Positions 11,401-20,402 of a stretch of 64,000 nucleotides of DNA are shown here, piece after piece. Each line of letters starts with the position of its first letter. Positions within the stretch are counted from its first letter, which is position 1. The translations under genes were made by a program, and so were the position numbers. The notes under the pieces are model-generated. The model was not told where the DNA came from. It searched no databases and saw only the letters and a program-made list of their open reading frames with translations. This DNA comes from Lentzea waywayandensis (GTDB lineage Bacteria; Actinomycetota; Actinomycetes; Mycobacteriales; Pseudonocardiaceae), in assembly GCF_900115955.1 (NCBI RefSeq), contig NZ_FOYL01000002.1, forward strand, positions 62,001-126,000, read 5' to 3'.

Positions 11401-12672
11401 CGCTGGTCGGCGTCGAGCAGGGCGATCTCCCGCACCGGCGTACCGGGCAGGACGGCGACGGTGGTGAGGATGCGTTCGAGCTGGTCCAGCAGCGCCTCGA
11501 CGGTGGCGTCGTCGAACGCGCCGGTGGAGTACTCGCACAGCAGGGCCAGCTGGCCGTCGACGTCCACGACGAGCTTCAGCGGGTAGCGGCCCTGTTCCAG
11601 CAAGGCGGGTGAGTCGAACTCGTCCGCGTCCTCGCCGTCGTCGAAGCCGCCGGGCAGGTTCTGGACCGCGACGATGCTGTCGAACAGCCTCGGCACGCCG
11701 GCCGTCCGCTGGATGTCGACCAGCGGCGAGTGCTCGAACCGTTGCGCGGCGACCTGTCCGTCCTGGACGGTCCGCAGCCACCGGTCGAACGGGGTGCGGT
11801 CGGCGGGGACCTTGATCCGCACGGGCAGCGTGTTGATGAACAGGCCGACGATCGACTCCACCCCGGCCAGCTCGGCCGGGCGTCCCGACACGGTGAGGCC
11901 GAAGACGACGTCGTCCTCACCTGCGTGCGACGCCAGCAACAACGCCCACGCCGCTTGCACGACAGCGCTGATCGTGACGTGTTCACGCCGTGCCAGCGTC
12001 TCGAGTTCGAGAGCGACGTTCTCGGGCAGCTCGCGGAGCCGCCTGCCCTGCTCCCAGTGCACGCGGGTGGTGCGGTCGACGGGCAGGGCCGTGGGCGAGG
12101 TGAAGCCGTCCAGGTACTCGCGCCAGAAGTCGTCGGCGGGAGGCTGCTGCTGAAGCCAGGCGATGTAGTCGCGGTACGGACGCACCGGCGGCAGCGATTT
12201 CCGCTGGTAGGCCGCGAACACCTCGTCCCAGACGAGCGGGATGCTCCAGCCGTCGAGGTACAGGTGGTGGAACGTGAACACGACCCACTGACGATCGCCC
12301 CGGTCGGCCACGTACACCCGCAGCAACGGCGCGGTGGTGACGTCGAACCCGCGCCGCTGGTCGGCGTCGAGCAGCTCGTCCAGCGCGGCACCGGGATCGG
12401 CGACGGAAGTCCAGTCGAGCACCTCGAACGGCACGTCGACCTCGCCGATGACGACCTGCAGCGGTTCCTCGACGCCTTCCCACACGAACGCGCTGCGCAA
12501 CGCGGGATGCCGTCCCACGACAGTGCGCCAGGCATCACGCATCGCTGTCACGTTGAGCGGACCGCGCAGCTCACGCACGTCCTGCGCCCAGTACACCGCG
12601 GTGTCGGCGGGCGCCTCCAGGACGTGGAAGAGCATGCCCTGTTGCATGGGAGACAACGGATAGGCGTCGACC
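8406..12672 (-). other. Second NRPS, module 3 (C-A-T-E): last residue, unknown, D-configured
   Basis: The C domain is canonical (FHHLYLDGWS). The A domain pocket reads D-T-F-L-V-G-A-M-T plus K, a combination I cannot match to a known substrate. T is DLGGDSIACLQ. The terminal E domain keeps HHLVVDGVSW and SRTVGWFTSVYP, but its usual FNYLG block reads INFTGG, a slight divergence. Nothing follows, so release of the chain is unexplained by this protein. Confidence 0.75.
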
Positions 12673-15600
12673 AGCCCCGGCACCCGTGCCTGGAGCGGTT
12701 CCAAGTCGGCCAACGGCTTCGCGGTGACCTCGGACCTGCCGGCGACTCCCGTGTGGAGAGCGATCTGCTGGACGGTCTGGTGGGTGAAGAGGTCGGCGAT
12801 CCTGATTTCCAGGCCCGCTTCCCGTGCCCTGGCCACGATCTGGAGGCTGACGATCGAGTCGCCGCCCAGTTCGAAGTAGTTGTCGTGCAAGCCGACGCGC
12901 TCGACGCCGAGCACCTCCGACCACACCTTCGCGAGGGCGCGTTCGGCATCGGTGCCGGGTGCCTCGTAGCCGCTGTCCGGGGCCTCGGGCAACGGCAACG
13001 CGCGCTTGTCGAGCTTTCCGTTGGCGTTCAACGGCAACTCGTCGAGCAACACGATCGCCGACGGAACCAGGAACTCGGGCAGCCGTTCGGCGAGGAAGCC
13101 GCGAAGGTCAGCGGACTCGGCCGTGCCCACGACGTAGGCGACGAGCCGCTTGCCCTGCTGCAACTCACGAACGACCACGGCGGCGTTGGCGACACCGGGA
13201 TGGCCGGCGAGCACGTGCTCGACCTCGCCCGGCTCGACCCGGAAGCCGCGGATCTTCACCTGGTCATCGGTCCGGCCGACGAAGTCGACCACGCCGTCCG
13301 CACCCCATCGCACCAGGTCACCGGTGCGGTACATCCGCGCACCAGGCACGTTCGGGTCGGGCACGAACCGCTCCGCGGCCAGGTCCGCACGACCCGCATA
13401 GCCACGGGCCAAGCCGGTTCCGCCGATGTACAGCTCTCCCGGCACGCCGACCGGCGTCGGCTGGAGCCAGCGGTCCAGCACGTAGAAACGCAAGCCCCGC
13501 AGGGCGTTGCCGATGGGCACGGTGGCCGGGCCGAGCCTGCCGGTGTGCATGTCGTGGAACGACGCGTACACCGTGGACTCGGTGGGGCCGTACATGTTGA
13601 AGATCTCGACCGCGGGGTTGGCGTCGAGGACCTTGCGGGCCTGGACGGGCGACATGCCCTCGCCACCGGCGAGCACCAGCCGGTGCCCGGAGAACACGGC
13701 CGGATCGGTGTCGGCCAGCTGATGGAACAGGCCGGTGGTCATGAACGACAACGTGACGCCGTGCCGGGTGAAGAGCTTCGCGACGTCCAGCCGTTCGGCC
13801 AGGTCGGCGGGCGCCACGGCGAGGGTGGCGCCGGTCAGCAACGCCGTCCAGATCTCCCACGTCGACGCGTCGAACGACACCGCGGCCATGTGCGCCACGA
13901 CGTCGCCGGGCCGGGCAGACACCGCGGAGTCAAGCACGACCCGCAGGACGCCTTCCTCGGTGACCTCGACGCCCTTGGGCACGCCGGTCGAGCCCGACGT
14001 GAACATCACGTAGACCAAACGTTCAGGCATGGCAACGACTTCGGGCCACTCGGCAGGCCCGATCAACTCCGCCAACTCTACGACCCGCGGACCGTCCAGG
14101 GCGTAGTCGCCACGGGACACGACCAGCTCGACACCGGCAGCCGTCTGCACGTCACGCAACCGCGCATGCGGCAACGCGGGATCCAGCGGCACGTACGTAC
14201 CACCCGCCTGCACCACGCCCAGGATCGCGACCACGAGGTCAGCCGACCGCTCGAACCACAGACCGACCCGCGTCTCCTCGCGAACACCGGCAGCACGCAG
14301 GCCGGACGCCACCCGCGCCACCCGCTCGCCCAGCTCGGCATAGGTCAGTTCAACTCCGCCGGGCCGCTGCCCCGGCTCGGCGCGGTCCAGCTCCCCGGCA
14401 CCACCACGGATGGCCACCCGGTCGCCGAACTCGTCCACAGCCAGCCGGAACCGCTCCGCCAAGCCCACGAACGGCTCGTCCACCACGGCCCCCACACCCC
14501 ACCCGGTCACGGGCGAAGGCGTCACCTCCCGCACCACCGCGGAAGGCCGGCGGGCGACCGCCGTGAGCACCTCGGCGAGCTGCCCGAGCAACCGTTCCAC
14601 AGTGGACGGATCGAACGCGCCGGTGGAGAAGTTGGCCTCCACCTTCAGCGTCGCCTCGAGATCGACGGCCAGGATGATCGGGTAGTGCATCTGCTCGACG
14701 GAGTCGGTCGAGGCGAACAACTCCTCGGGGTCCTCCTCGCCCTCCTCCGGCGCCGCGCCCTGCGGGTAGTTGCCGAAGACGAGCATGCTGTCGAACAGGC
14801 CGCCCGTGGCGACGCGCTGGATGTCGGCGAGCGGCGTGTGTTCGTGCCGCTGCACGGCGACCTGGTTCTCCTGCAGCTCGGCGAGCCAGTCGGCGAACGA
14901 CGTCTCCCACGCCACCCGCACGCGCACCGGCAGGGTGTTGATGAACAGGCCGACGATCGACTCCACGCCGGGCAGGTCGGCCGGGCGACCGGAGACGGTC
15001 AGGCCGAACACGACGTCGTCCTCGCCCGAGTAGGCCGACAGCAGCACGGCCCACGCCGCCTGCACGACCGTCGACAGGGTGACCCGCTGGTCGCGAGCCA
15101 ACGAGACCAGCGCGCCGGTGACGTCGCGGGGCAACGCCAGTTCGCGCCGGTCCTGGGCCCAGTGCTCGCGCACCACGCGGTCCACCGGCAGCGGCGTCGG
15201 CGAGTCGAAGCCGGCGAGGTAATCCCGCCAGAACGACTCGGCCTCGGCGGAGTCTCGCTGACCGAGCCACGCGATGAAGTCCCGGTACGGCCGCACCGGC
15301 GGGAGGGGCTCGCGCTGGTAGGCCGCCGTGACCTCGTCCCAGAGCAGAGGAATGCTCCACCCGTCGGCGTAGAGGTGGTGGAACGCCAGCAGGATCCAGT
15401 GCCGGTCACGGCCGCTCGCGACGACGACCCGCAGCAGCGGCGCCGCTGAGAGGTCGCAGCCGCGGGCGCGGTCGGCGGCCAGCAGTTCCTCGATGGCGGC
15501 GTCGGGATCGGTGACCGAAGTCCAGTCGTGCACCTCGAACGGCACTTCGACGTCACCGACGACGACCTGGAGCGGTTCCCGCACGCCCTCCCACACGAAA

Positions 15601-18600
15601 CCGGTGCGCAACGCGGGGTGCCGGTCGAGCACGAGCTGCCAGGCCGCGCGCATGGCGTCTACGTCGAGCGGACCGGTCAGCTCACGCACGTCCTGCGTCC
15701 AGTAGACGCCCTTGTCCGGCGACTCGACGGCATGGAAGAGCATGCCTTGTTGCAGCGGGGACAACGGATAGACGTCGGCCAGCCCAGGCGTGCGGGCGAC
15801 CAGCGCGTCCAAAGAGGACTGTGAGAGGGGCGCCAACGGGACATCGGACGGCGTCAGGCCGTGCGCACCCGACCGGCAGTGATCGACGAGGTCGGCCAAC
15901 GCCTGCACGTACGCGGCGGCGAGCCGCTCGATCGTCGAACGCTCGTGGAGGTTGGTGCTGTACTGCAGTTCCACGGACAGCGTCCCGTCGGCGGACTGGG
16001 CCACCTCGACGCCGAGCACGTGCGAGCGCAGTCCGCCATCGCCCTCGGCGGGGCCGCACAGGTCCTCGGAGAGTTCGCGGGCGAACAGGCCCCCGTCCGA
16101 GTCCTCCACGGCGTCGACGCCACCGAGGTAGTTGAAGACGACCGGACGGTCCGGCGCGGAACGGAGCTGCTCGTCCCGCTCGCGCAGCACGGTGTAACCG
16201 ACACCGCGGCGCGGCACGGCCCGCAGCTGTTCCTTGACGGCCTTGACGACGCCGGCGATGTCGCCGAGGTCGGTGTGGTGCAGCCCGACGGGGTGGATGG
16301 CGGTGAACCAGCCGACGGTGCGGCTCAGGTCGATTCCGTCGGCGATCGGCTCGCGGCCGTGGCTCTCCAGGTCGATGGCGGCGGCGTTGGCACCGGTCCA
16401 TCCTCCGAGCACCTGAAGCAGTGCGGCGAGCAGCAGTTCGTGGCCCTGGGTGCGGTAGGCGCGGTGGGCCTGAGTGAGCAGCACCGAGGTGCGGGCCACG
16501 TCGAGCGAGACGCGCACGGACTCGGTCGAGTCCTCGGTGTTCGGGCCGTCGAGGTCGGTGGGCACGGCCGTGGTCGTCCGCACGACCTCCCGCCACCAGG
16601 GCAGCTCGTCCTGGGGGTCGAACGCCTCCAGCGCGGCGGCCCACTCCTGGTACGAGGTGGTCTTCGGCGCGAGGGCTCCGGCGGAGTACGCGGTGTCGAG
16701 GTCCTCCAGCAGGACGTTCCACGAGACCGCGTCCACGACGTAGTGGTGCACGGTGAGGCCGAACCAGGCGGGCTGATCGCCGCGATCGACGTACACGGCG
16801 CGCAGCAGCGGGCCGTCCGTGAGGCTCAACGACGTCTGCGCGGCGGTCATGGCCGCGATGACGGCCTCGTCGAGGTCCGTCTCGAGCACGGTCACCAGGT
16901 CGGCGGTCTCGGCCGGCGCGTTCTCCTGGGTGTCGCCGCGCAGGCGCAGCCGCAAGGCGTCGTGGTGGGCGACGACGGTGCCGAGCGCGGCCCGCATCGT
17001 GTCGGCGTCCGTTCCCGGTGCCAGTTCGAACATGCCGGACCAGTTGAAGTGGTCCTGTTGTGGCAGGTCCTCGCGAAGGAACCAGCGCTGGATCGGCGTG
17101 AAGGCCACGGGTCCGGTGACAGCGCCCTGGTCGACGGCGCTGGGTTCGGACGTGGTGGTGCGGGCGGCGAGCGCGTGGACGGTCTGGTGCGTGAAGAGGT
17201 CCGCGATCTCCAGCCGCAGTCCGGCGGCGCGGGACCGTGCGACGATCTGGAGGCTGACGATCGAGTCGCCGCCCAGTTCGAAGAAGTTGTCGTGCACGCC
17301 GACCCGTTCGACGCCGAGCACCTGCGACCACACCTCGGCCAGCGTGCGCTCGGCCTCCGTGCTGGGCGCCTGGTACGCGGTCGTGGTCTCGGGCGCGCCG
17401 GGGTCGGGCAACGCACGCACGTCGAGCTTTCCGTTGGCGTTCAACGGCAGTTCGTCGAGCGGCACGATCGCCGACGGCACCAGGAACTCGGGCAGACGTT
17501 CGGCGAGGAAGCCACGAAGGTCTGCCGAGTCGGCAGTGCCCACGAAGTAGGCGATCAAGCGCTTCTCGGTCACGATCACCGCGGCGTTGGCGACGTCGGG
17601 GTGGCGGACGAGCACGTGCTCGACCTCGCCCGGCTCGACCCGGAACCCGCGGATCTTCACCTGGTTGTCGGTTCTGCCGACGAAGTCGACCGCGCCGTCC
17701 GCACCCCACCGCACCAGGTCACCGGTGCGGTACATCCGCGCACCAGGCACGTACGGGTCGGCGACGAACCGCTCCGCCGCCAGGTCCGCACGACCCGCAT
17801 AGCCACGGGCCAGCCCGGTTCCGCCGATGTACAGCTCTCCCGGCACGCCGACGGGTGTCGGCTGGAGCCAGCGGTCCAGCACGTAGAAACGCAAGCCCCG
17901 CAAGGCGGTGCCGATCGGAACCGACGACGGACCGAGCCGGCCGGTGTGCATGTCGTGGAACGACGCGTACACCGTGGACTCCGTCGGCCCGTACATGTTG
18001 TAGATCGCCACGGCCGGGTTGGCGTCGAGCACCTTGCGCGCCTGGACGGGCGACATCGCCTCGCCACCGGCCAGCACCAGGCGATGCCCGGCGAACACAG
18101 TGGGATCGGTGTCCGCCAGCTGATGGAACAGACCGGTGGTCATGAACGACAACGTGACGCCATGCCGGGTGAAGAGCTTCGCGACGTCCAGTCGCTCGGC
18201 CAGGTTCGCGGGGGCCACCGCGAGCGTCGCGCCACTGAGCAACGCCGTCCAGATCTCCCACGTGGACGCGTCGAACGACACCGCCGCCATGTGCGCGACC
18301 ACGTCGCCGGGCACTGCGGCCACGGCCGGGTCGAGCACGACGCGCGCGACACCTTCTTCGGTGACCTCGACGCCCTTGGGCACACCGGTCGAGCCCGACG
18401 TGAACATCACGTAGACCAGACGTTCAGGCACAGCAACGACTTCGGGCCACTCGGCAGGCCCGCTCACCAACTCCGCGAACTCGACGACCCTCGGACCGTC
18501 CAGGGCGTAGTCGCCACGGGACACGACGAACTCGACACCGGCAGCCGCCTGCACGTCACGCAACCGCCCGTGCGGCAACGCGGGATCAAGCGGCACGTAC

Positions 18601-20210
18601 GTACCACCCGCCTGCACCACACCGAGAATCGCGACGACCAGGTCCACCGACCGTTCGAACCACAGCCCGACCCGCGTCTCCACACCGACACCGGCAGCGC
18701 GCAGGCCGGACGCAACACGCGCCACCCGCTCGCCCAGCTCGGCATAGGTCAGCTCAGAACCACCGTCACGAACCGCGACCTGGTCAGCGAAGTCGTTGAC
18801 AGCAAAGCGGAAGCGTTCAGCCAGGCCGACGAACGGCTCATCGAACGCGGTACCGACACCCCACCCGGTCACGGGAGAAGGCGTCACCTCGCGCACGAGC
18901 TGGTCGGGACGGGCCACGGCGGTGGTCAGCAACGCCTGCAACTGGTCGAGCAGCCGGTCGACCGTGGCCTCGTCGAACGCGCCGGTGGAGAACTCGGCCT
19001 CGATCTTGAGCGTGTCCTCCAGGTCGATCGCGAGCCCGATCGGGTAGTTGATCTGCTCGATGGAGTCGATCGCGCCGAAGCGGTCCTCGTCGTCGCTCTC
19101 CTCTTCCTCCTCGGACAGCAACGCCTGCGGATAGTTGCCGAACACCACGATGCTGTCGAAGACACCGCTGCCGCGCGGCAGTTCCGACCACCGCTTGATG
19201 TCCGGCAGCGCGGTGAACTCGTAGCGCTGCACCGCGATCTGGTTCTCCTGGAGCTCGCCCAGCCAGTCGGCGAACGAACGCTCCCACGAGACCCGCACGC
19301 GCACCGGCAGCGTGTTGATGAAGACGCCCACCATCGACTCGACGCCGGGCAGGTCGGCCGGGCGGCCGGACACGGTGAGGCCGTAGACGACCTCGTCGTC
19401 GCCCGAGTAGGCGGACAGCAGCAGTGCCCACGCCGCCTGGATCACGGTCGACGGCGTGACGCGCCTGCGCCGGGCGAGATCCATGATGCCGGTGGTCAGG
19501 CTCTCCGGCAGTTCGGCGCGGCGGCGTCCCTGGGCCCAGTGGTCGCGCACGGAACGGTCGACGGGCAACGCCGTCGGGGCGTCGATGCCGGCCAGGTAGC
19601 CGCGCCAGAACGACTCGGCCTCGGCGCGGTCGCGCTTGCCGAGCCAGGCGATGAAGTCCCGGTACGGCCGCACGGGTTCGAGGGCGGGCATCGTGCCACG
19701 GCACAGAGCGTCGTAGGTGGCGCCGACCTCTTCCAGGACGACGGGCACGCTCCAGCCGTCGCAGAGTCCGGAGTAGAGGGCCCACACCATGCGGTGGTGG
19801 CCGGTGCCGTCGTCGATGACGTGCACGCGCATGAGCGGCGGCTTGGTGAGGTCGAAACCCTGGGCGCGGTCGCGGGCGAGCAGGTCGTCGAGCGCGGCCT
19901 GCCGGTCGGTCACGGCGGTCCAGTCGTGCACCTCGAAGGGCACCTCGACGCCGCTCATGACGACCTGGAGCGGCTCGGGCACGCCCTCCCACACGAAACC
20001 GGTGCGCAACACGGCGTGCCGGTCGACCACCAGCTCCCAGGCGCGGCGCATCGCGCCGACGTCAAGGACCCCGTCGAACTCGTAAAGCCCCTGCGCCCAG
20101 TAGACGCCCTTGTCCGATTGCGCCTCCAGGACATGGAAAAGCATGCCCTGCTGAACAGGCGCCAACGGATACATGTCTTCGATCACAGATGCTCGCCCCT
20201 CCCCTGACAT
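8406..20210 (-). CDS. Trimodular NRPS (C-A-T-E, C-A-T, C-A-T-E), no thioesterase
   Basis: The 3,934-residue synthetase has nine recognisable core blocks in order: C 1-430, A 455-940, T about 980, E 1030-1470; C 1480-1910, A 1930-2400, T about 2448; C 2500-2930, A 2955-3430, T about 3473, E 3520-3930. It begins with an SVIEDMYPLAPVQQGMLFH stretch that looks like the acceptor docking segment of C domains following an E domain, so it should receive the hexapeptide from the upstream NRPS. The protein stops right after the last E domain without a TE, R or C domain and without a TPSDF-type donor docking tail. The ATG at 20210 has no ribosome site. A GTG at 20186 has GGAGGGG nine bases upstream and may be the true start. 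Confidence 0.96.
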   Translation of the reverse strand: MSGEGRASVIEDMYPLAPVQQGMLFHVLEAQSDKGVYWAQGLYEFDGVLDVGAMRRAWELVVDRHAVLRTGFVWEGVPEPLQVVMSGVEVPFEVHDWTAVTDRQAALDDLLARDRAQGFDLTKPPLMRVHVIDDGTGHHRMVWALYSGLCDGWSVPVVLEEVGATYDALCRGTMPALEPVRPYRDFIAWLGKRDRAEAESFWRGYLAGIDAPTALPVDRSVRDHWAQGRRRAELPESLTTGIMDLARRRRVTPSTVIQAAWALLLSAYSGDDEVVYGLTVSGRPADLPGVESMVGVFINTLPVRVRVSWERSFADWLGELQENQIAVQRYEFTALPDIKRWSELPRGSGVFDSIVVFGNYPQALLSEEEEESDDEDRFGAIDSIEQINYPIGLAIDLEDTLKIEAEFSTGAFDEATVDRLLDQLQALLTTAVARPDQLVREVTPSPVTGWGVGTAFDEPFVGLAERFRFAVNDFADQVAVRDGGSELTYAELGERVARVASGLRAAGVGVETRVGLWFERSVDLVVAILGVVQAGGTYVPLDPALPHGRLRDVQAAAGVEFVVSRGDYALDGPRVVEFAELVSGPAEWPEVVAVPERLVYVMFTSGSTGVPKGVEVTEEGVARVVLDPAVAAVPGDVVAHMAAVSFDASTWEIWTALLSGATLAVAPANLAERLDVAKLFTRHGVTLSFMTTGLFHQLADTDPTVFAGHRLVLAGGEAMSPVQARKVLDANPAVAIYNMYGPTESTVYASFHDMHTGRLGPSSVPIGTALRGLRFYVLDRWLQPTPVGVPGELYIGGTGLARGYAGRADLAAERFVADPYVPGARMYRTGDLVRWGADGAVDFVGRTDNQVKIRGFRVEPGEVEHVLVRHPDVANAAVIVTEKRLIAYFVGTADSADLRGFLAERLPEFLVPSAIVPLDELPLNANGKLDVRALPDPGAPETTTAYQAPSTEAERTLAEVWSQVLGVERVGVHDNFFELGGDSIVSLQIVARSRAAGLRLEIADLFTHQTVHALAARTTTSEPSAVDQGAVTGPVAFTPIQRWFLREDLPQQDHFNWSGMFELAPGTDADTMRAALGTVVAHHDALRLRLRGDTQENAPAETADLVTVLETDLDEAVIAAMTAAQTSLSLTDGPLLRAVYVDRGDQPAWFGLTVHHYVVDAVSWNVLLEDLDTAYSAGALAPKTTSYQEWAAALEAFDPQDELPWWREVVRTTTAVPTDLDGPNTEDSTESVRVSLDVARTSVLLTQAHRAYRTQGHELLLAALLQVLGGWTGANAAAIDLESHGREPIADGIDLSRTVGWFTAIHPVGLHHTDLGDIAGVVKAVKEQLRAVPRRGVGYTVLRERDEQLRSAPDRPVVFNYLGGVDAVEDSDGGLFARELSEDLCGPAEGDGGLRSHVLGVEVAQSADGTLSVELQYSTNLHERSTIERLAAAYVQALADLVDHCRSGAHGLTPSDVPLAPLSQSSLDALVARTPGLADVYPLSPLQQGMLFHAVESPDKGVYWTQDVRELTGPLDVDAMRAAWQLVLDRHPALRTGFVWEGVREPLQVVVGDVEVPFEVHDWTSVTDPDAAIEELLAADRARGCDLSAAPLLRVVVASGRDRHWILLAFHHLYADGWSIPLLWDEVTAAYQREPLPPVRPYRDFIAWLGQRDSAEAESFWRDYLAGFDSPTPLPVDRVVREHWAQDRRELALPRDVTGALVSLARDQRVTLSTVVQAAWAVLLSAYSGEDDVVFGLTVSGRPADLPGVESIVGLFINTLPVRVRVAWETSFADWLAELQENQVAVQRHEHTPLADIQRVATGGLFDSMLVFGNYPQGAAPEEGEEDPEELFASTDSVEQMHYPIILAVDLEATLKVEANFSTGAFDPSTVERLLGQLAEVLTAVARRPSAVVREVTPSPVTGWGVGAVVDEPFVGLAERFRLAVDEFGDRVAIRGGAGELDRAEPGQRPGGVELTYAELGERVARVASGLRAAGVREETRVGLWFERSADLVVAILGVVQAGGTYVPLDPALPHARLRDVQTAAGVELVVSRGDYALDGPRVVELAELIGPAEWPEVVAMPERLVYVMFTSGSTGVPKGVEVTEEGVLRVVLDSAVSARPGDVVAHMAAVSFDASTWEIWTALLTGATLAVAPADLAERLDVAKLFTRHGVTLSFMTTGLFHQLADTDPAVFSGHRLVLAGGEGMSPVQARKVLDANPAVEIFNMYGPTESTVYASFHDMHTGRLGPATVPIGNALRGLRFYVLDRWLQPTPVGVPGELYIGGTGLARGYAGRADLAAERFVPDPNVPGARMYRTGDLVRWGADGVVDFVGRTDDQVKIRGFRVEPGEVEHVLAGHPGVANAAVVVRELQQGKRLVAYVVGTAESADLRGFLAERLPEFLVPSAIVLLDELPLNANGKLDKRALPLPEAPDSGYEAPGTDAERALAKVWSEVLGVERVGLHDNYFELGGDSIVSLQIVARAREAGLEIRIADLFTHQTVQQIALHTGVAGRSEVTAKPLADLEPLQARVPGLVDAYPLSPMQQGMLFHVLEAPADTAVYWAQDVRELRGPLNVTAMRDAWRTVVGRHPALRSAFVWEGVEEPLQVVIGEVDVPFEVLDWTSVADPGAALDELLDADQRRGFDVTTAPLLRVYVADRGDRQWVVFTFHHLYLDGWSIPLVWDEVFAAYQRKSLPPVRPYRDYIAWLQQQPPADDFWREYLDGFTSPTALPVDRTTRVHWEQGRRLRELPENVALELETLARREHVTISAVVQAAWALLLASHAGEDDVVFGLTVSGRPAELAGVESIVGLFINTLPVRIKVPADRTPFDRWLRTVQDGQVAAQRFEHSPLVDIQRTAGVPRLFDSIVAVQNLPGGFDDGEDADEFDSPALLEQGRYPLKLVVDVDGQLALLCEYSTGAFDDATVEALLDQLERILTTVAVLPGTPVREIALLDADQRAEVLAWSSPESREMPEAHLAALFGRQVVAHPDRPALRGGTELTYAQLDRRASGVAEWLRAHSVGTGTRVGLHLDRGPELIIAMLGVIGAGGTYVPLDPAQGTARLAQMIEAAGVELVVTTGEWPLDIPRVRVLELTRAEAEGPLPVVGGPGSELYVLFTSGSTGVPKGVSLTHEGVARVCTDPAVRVEAGDVVSHLAGIGFDTGAFEIWLALLNGATLVVGPAELAERMDVGKFLRENDITASLLTTGLFHQLVETSPDVLDGLRLLVVGGDALQAQHARTARERRPDLRIVNAYGPTETTMTCTIHTLGTIGTQVPIGRPFAGMRAFVLDSWLQVLPPGVAGELFVGGPGVARGYVGRADLTAERFVPDPTQPGERLYRTGDRARWRADGTLEFLGRADDQVKIRGFRVEPGEVEALLASHETVRAAAVVATASGIGKRLVAYVVTDADTAELKAFLRERLPDYLVPSAFVTLDALPLTPNGKLDRRALPEPAAPETDGAYVAPRTDAERALAGIWAKLLQADRVGVHDNFFDLGGDSIACLQVVARARAAGLGLAVADLFTHQTIAELAAVTTVPVLVHQGQATGPVPLTPIQRWFTNATIDDPNHWNWSGLYELEPNADVTRVQAALNTLVTHHDALRTRLHDGHQQVVEPGETVTLTVVQGDVQQHMDALHRSLDLANGPLVAAVLVDRGAEPAWLGLVAHHLVVDGVSWNILLEDLDAAYRGEPLPPKTTSFRQWAESVVDFAGSDEVREELPYWLDQAETGFTLPVDATGANTEDSAAVVEVAIDVEGLPNAQVLDVVLAALHQTLGEWAGTGTVVVDLEHHGRESLAPGTDLSRTVGWFTSVYPLVLRHDDLSDGAGVVAAARESLKALPRNGVGYGALRHLAADDPDVRRLRAAPDRQININFTGGFDAVNDDEQGLVVAELPGDLCGESTSGGLRPYALHLEIERTGEGELLVEWHHSTNLHRTETVRRVATRFRHAVEGLLEDMNRN
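12673..15780 (-). other. Second NRPS, module 2 (C-A-T): hydrophobic residue, E domain missing
   Basis: The C domain is canonical (FHHLYADGWS). The A domain has the same pocket residues as module 1 (DAWFVAMVY) and is nearly identical to it over long stretches. It also carries an extra insertion (GAGELDRAEPGQRPGG) before its first core motif. The T domain is of the E-associated LGGDSIVSLQ type but runs straight into a linker, PLADLEPLQARVPGLVDAY, that resembles the post-E linker of module 1. This suggests an E domain was lost by deletion and that this residue stays L. Confidence 0.75.
15781..20210 (-). other. Second NRPS, module 1 (C-A-T-E): D-hydrophobic residue
   Basis: This C domain reads YSGLCDG (19755-19775) where HHxxxDG is expected, like those of the upstream synthetase. 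The A domain has motif FTSGSTGVPKG, and by alignment to GrsA its pocket reads D-A-W-F-V-A-M-V-Y plus K. I know no exact match; the residues suggest a hydrophobic, possibly aromatic or branched, side chain. The T domain (LGGDSIVSLQ) is of the type that precedes an epimerase. The E domain is present (HHYVVDAVSW, SRTVGWFTAIHP, FNYLGG), with A in place of the usual G of HHxxxDG. Confidence 0.8.
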
Positions 20211-20402
20211 ACTTTTTACACAACGGACATTTAAAGGACAAGGAATCCCGATATGCGGTCATAGGACATCCGAATGAGGCTCATCAACAAGAGTCATCGC
20301 GCATTTAAAATGGCACGCCGAATAGACCTTTCGAACTCAGTGCAATTCACTGGTCCAATCGCGGAAAACCAGTGCGCTGGATGCCCCCCGAGGTTTTGCC
20401 GA
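20211..20402 (-). other. AT-rich spacer between the two NRPS genes
   Basis: This is the only sizeable gap inside the operon (192 bp) and is clearly richer in A+T than its surroundings. It has no ribosome site before the ATG at 20210 and no hairpin strong enough for a terminator. It may hold an internal promoter for the second NRPS, but I cannot identify convincing -35/-10 boxes. Confidence 0.45.
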
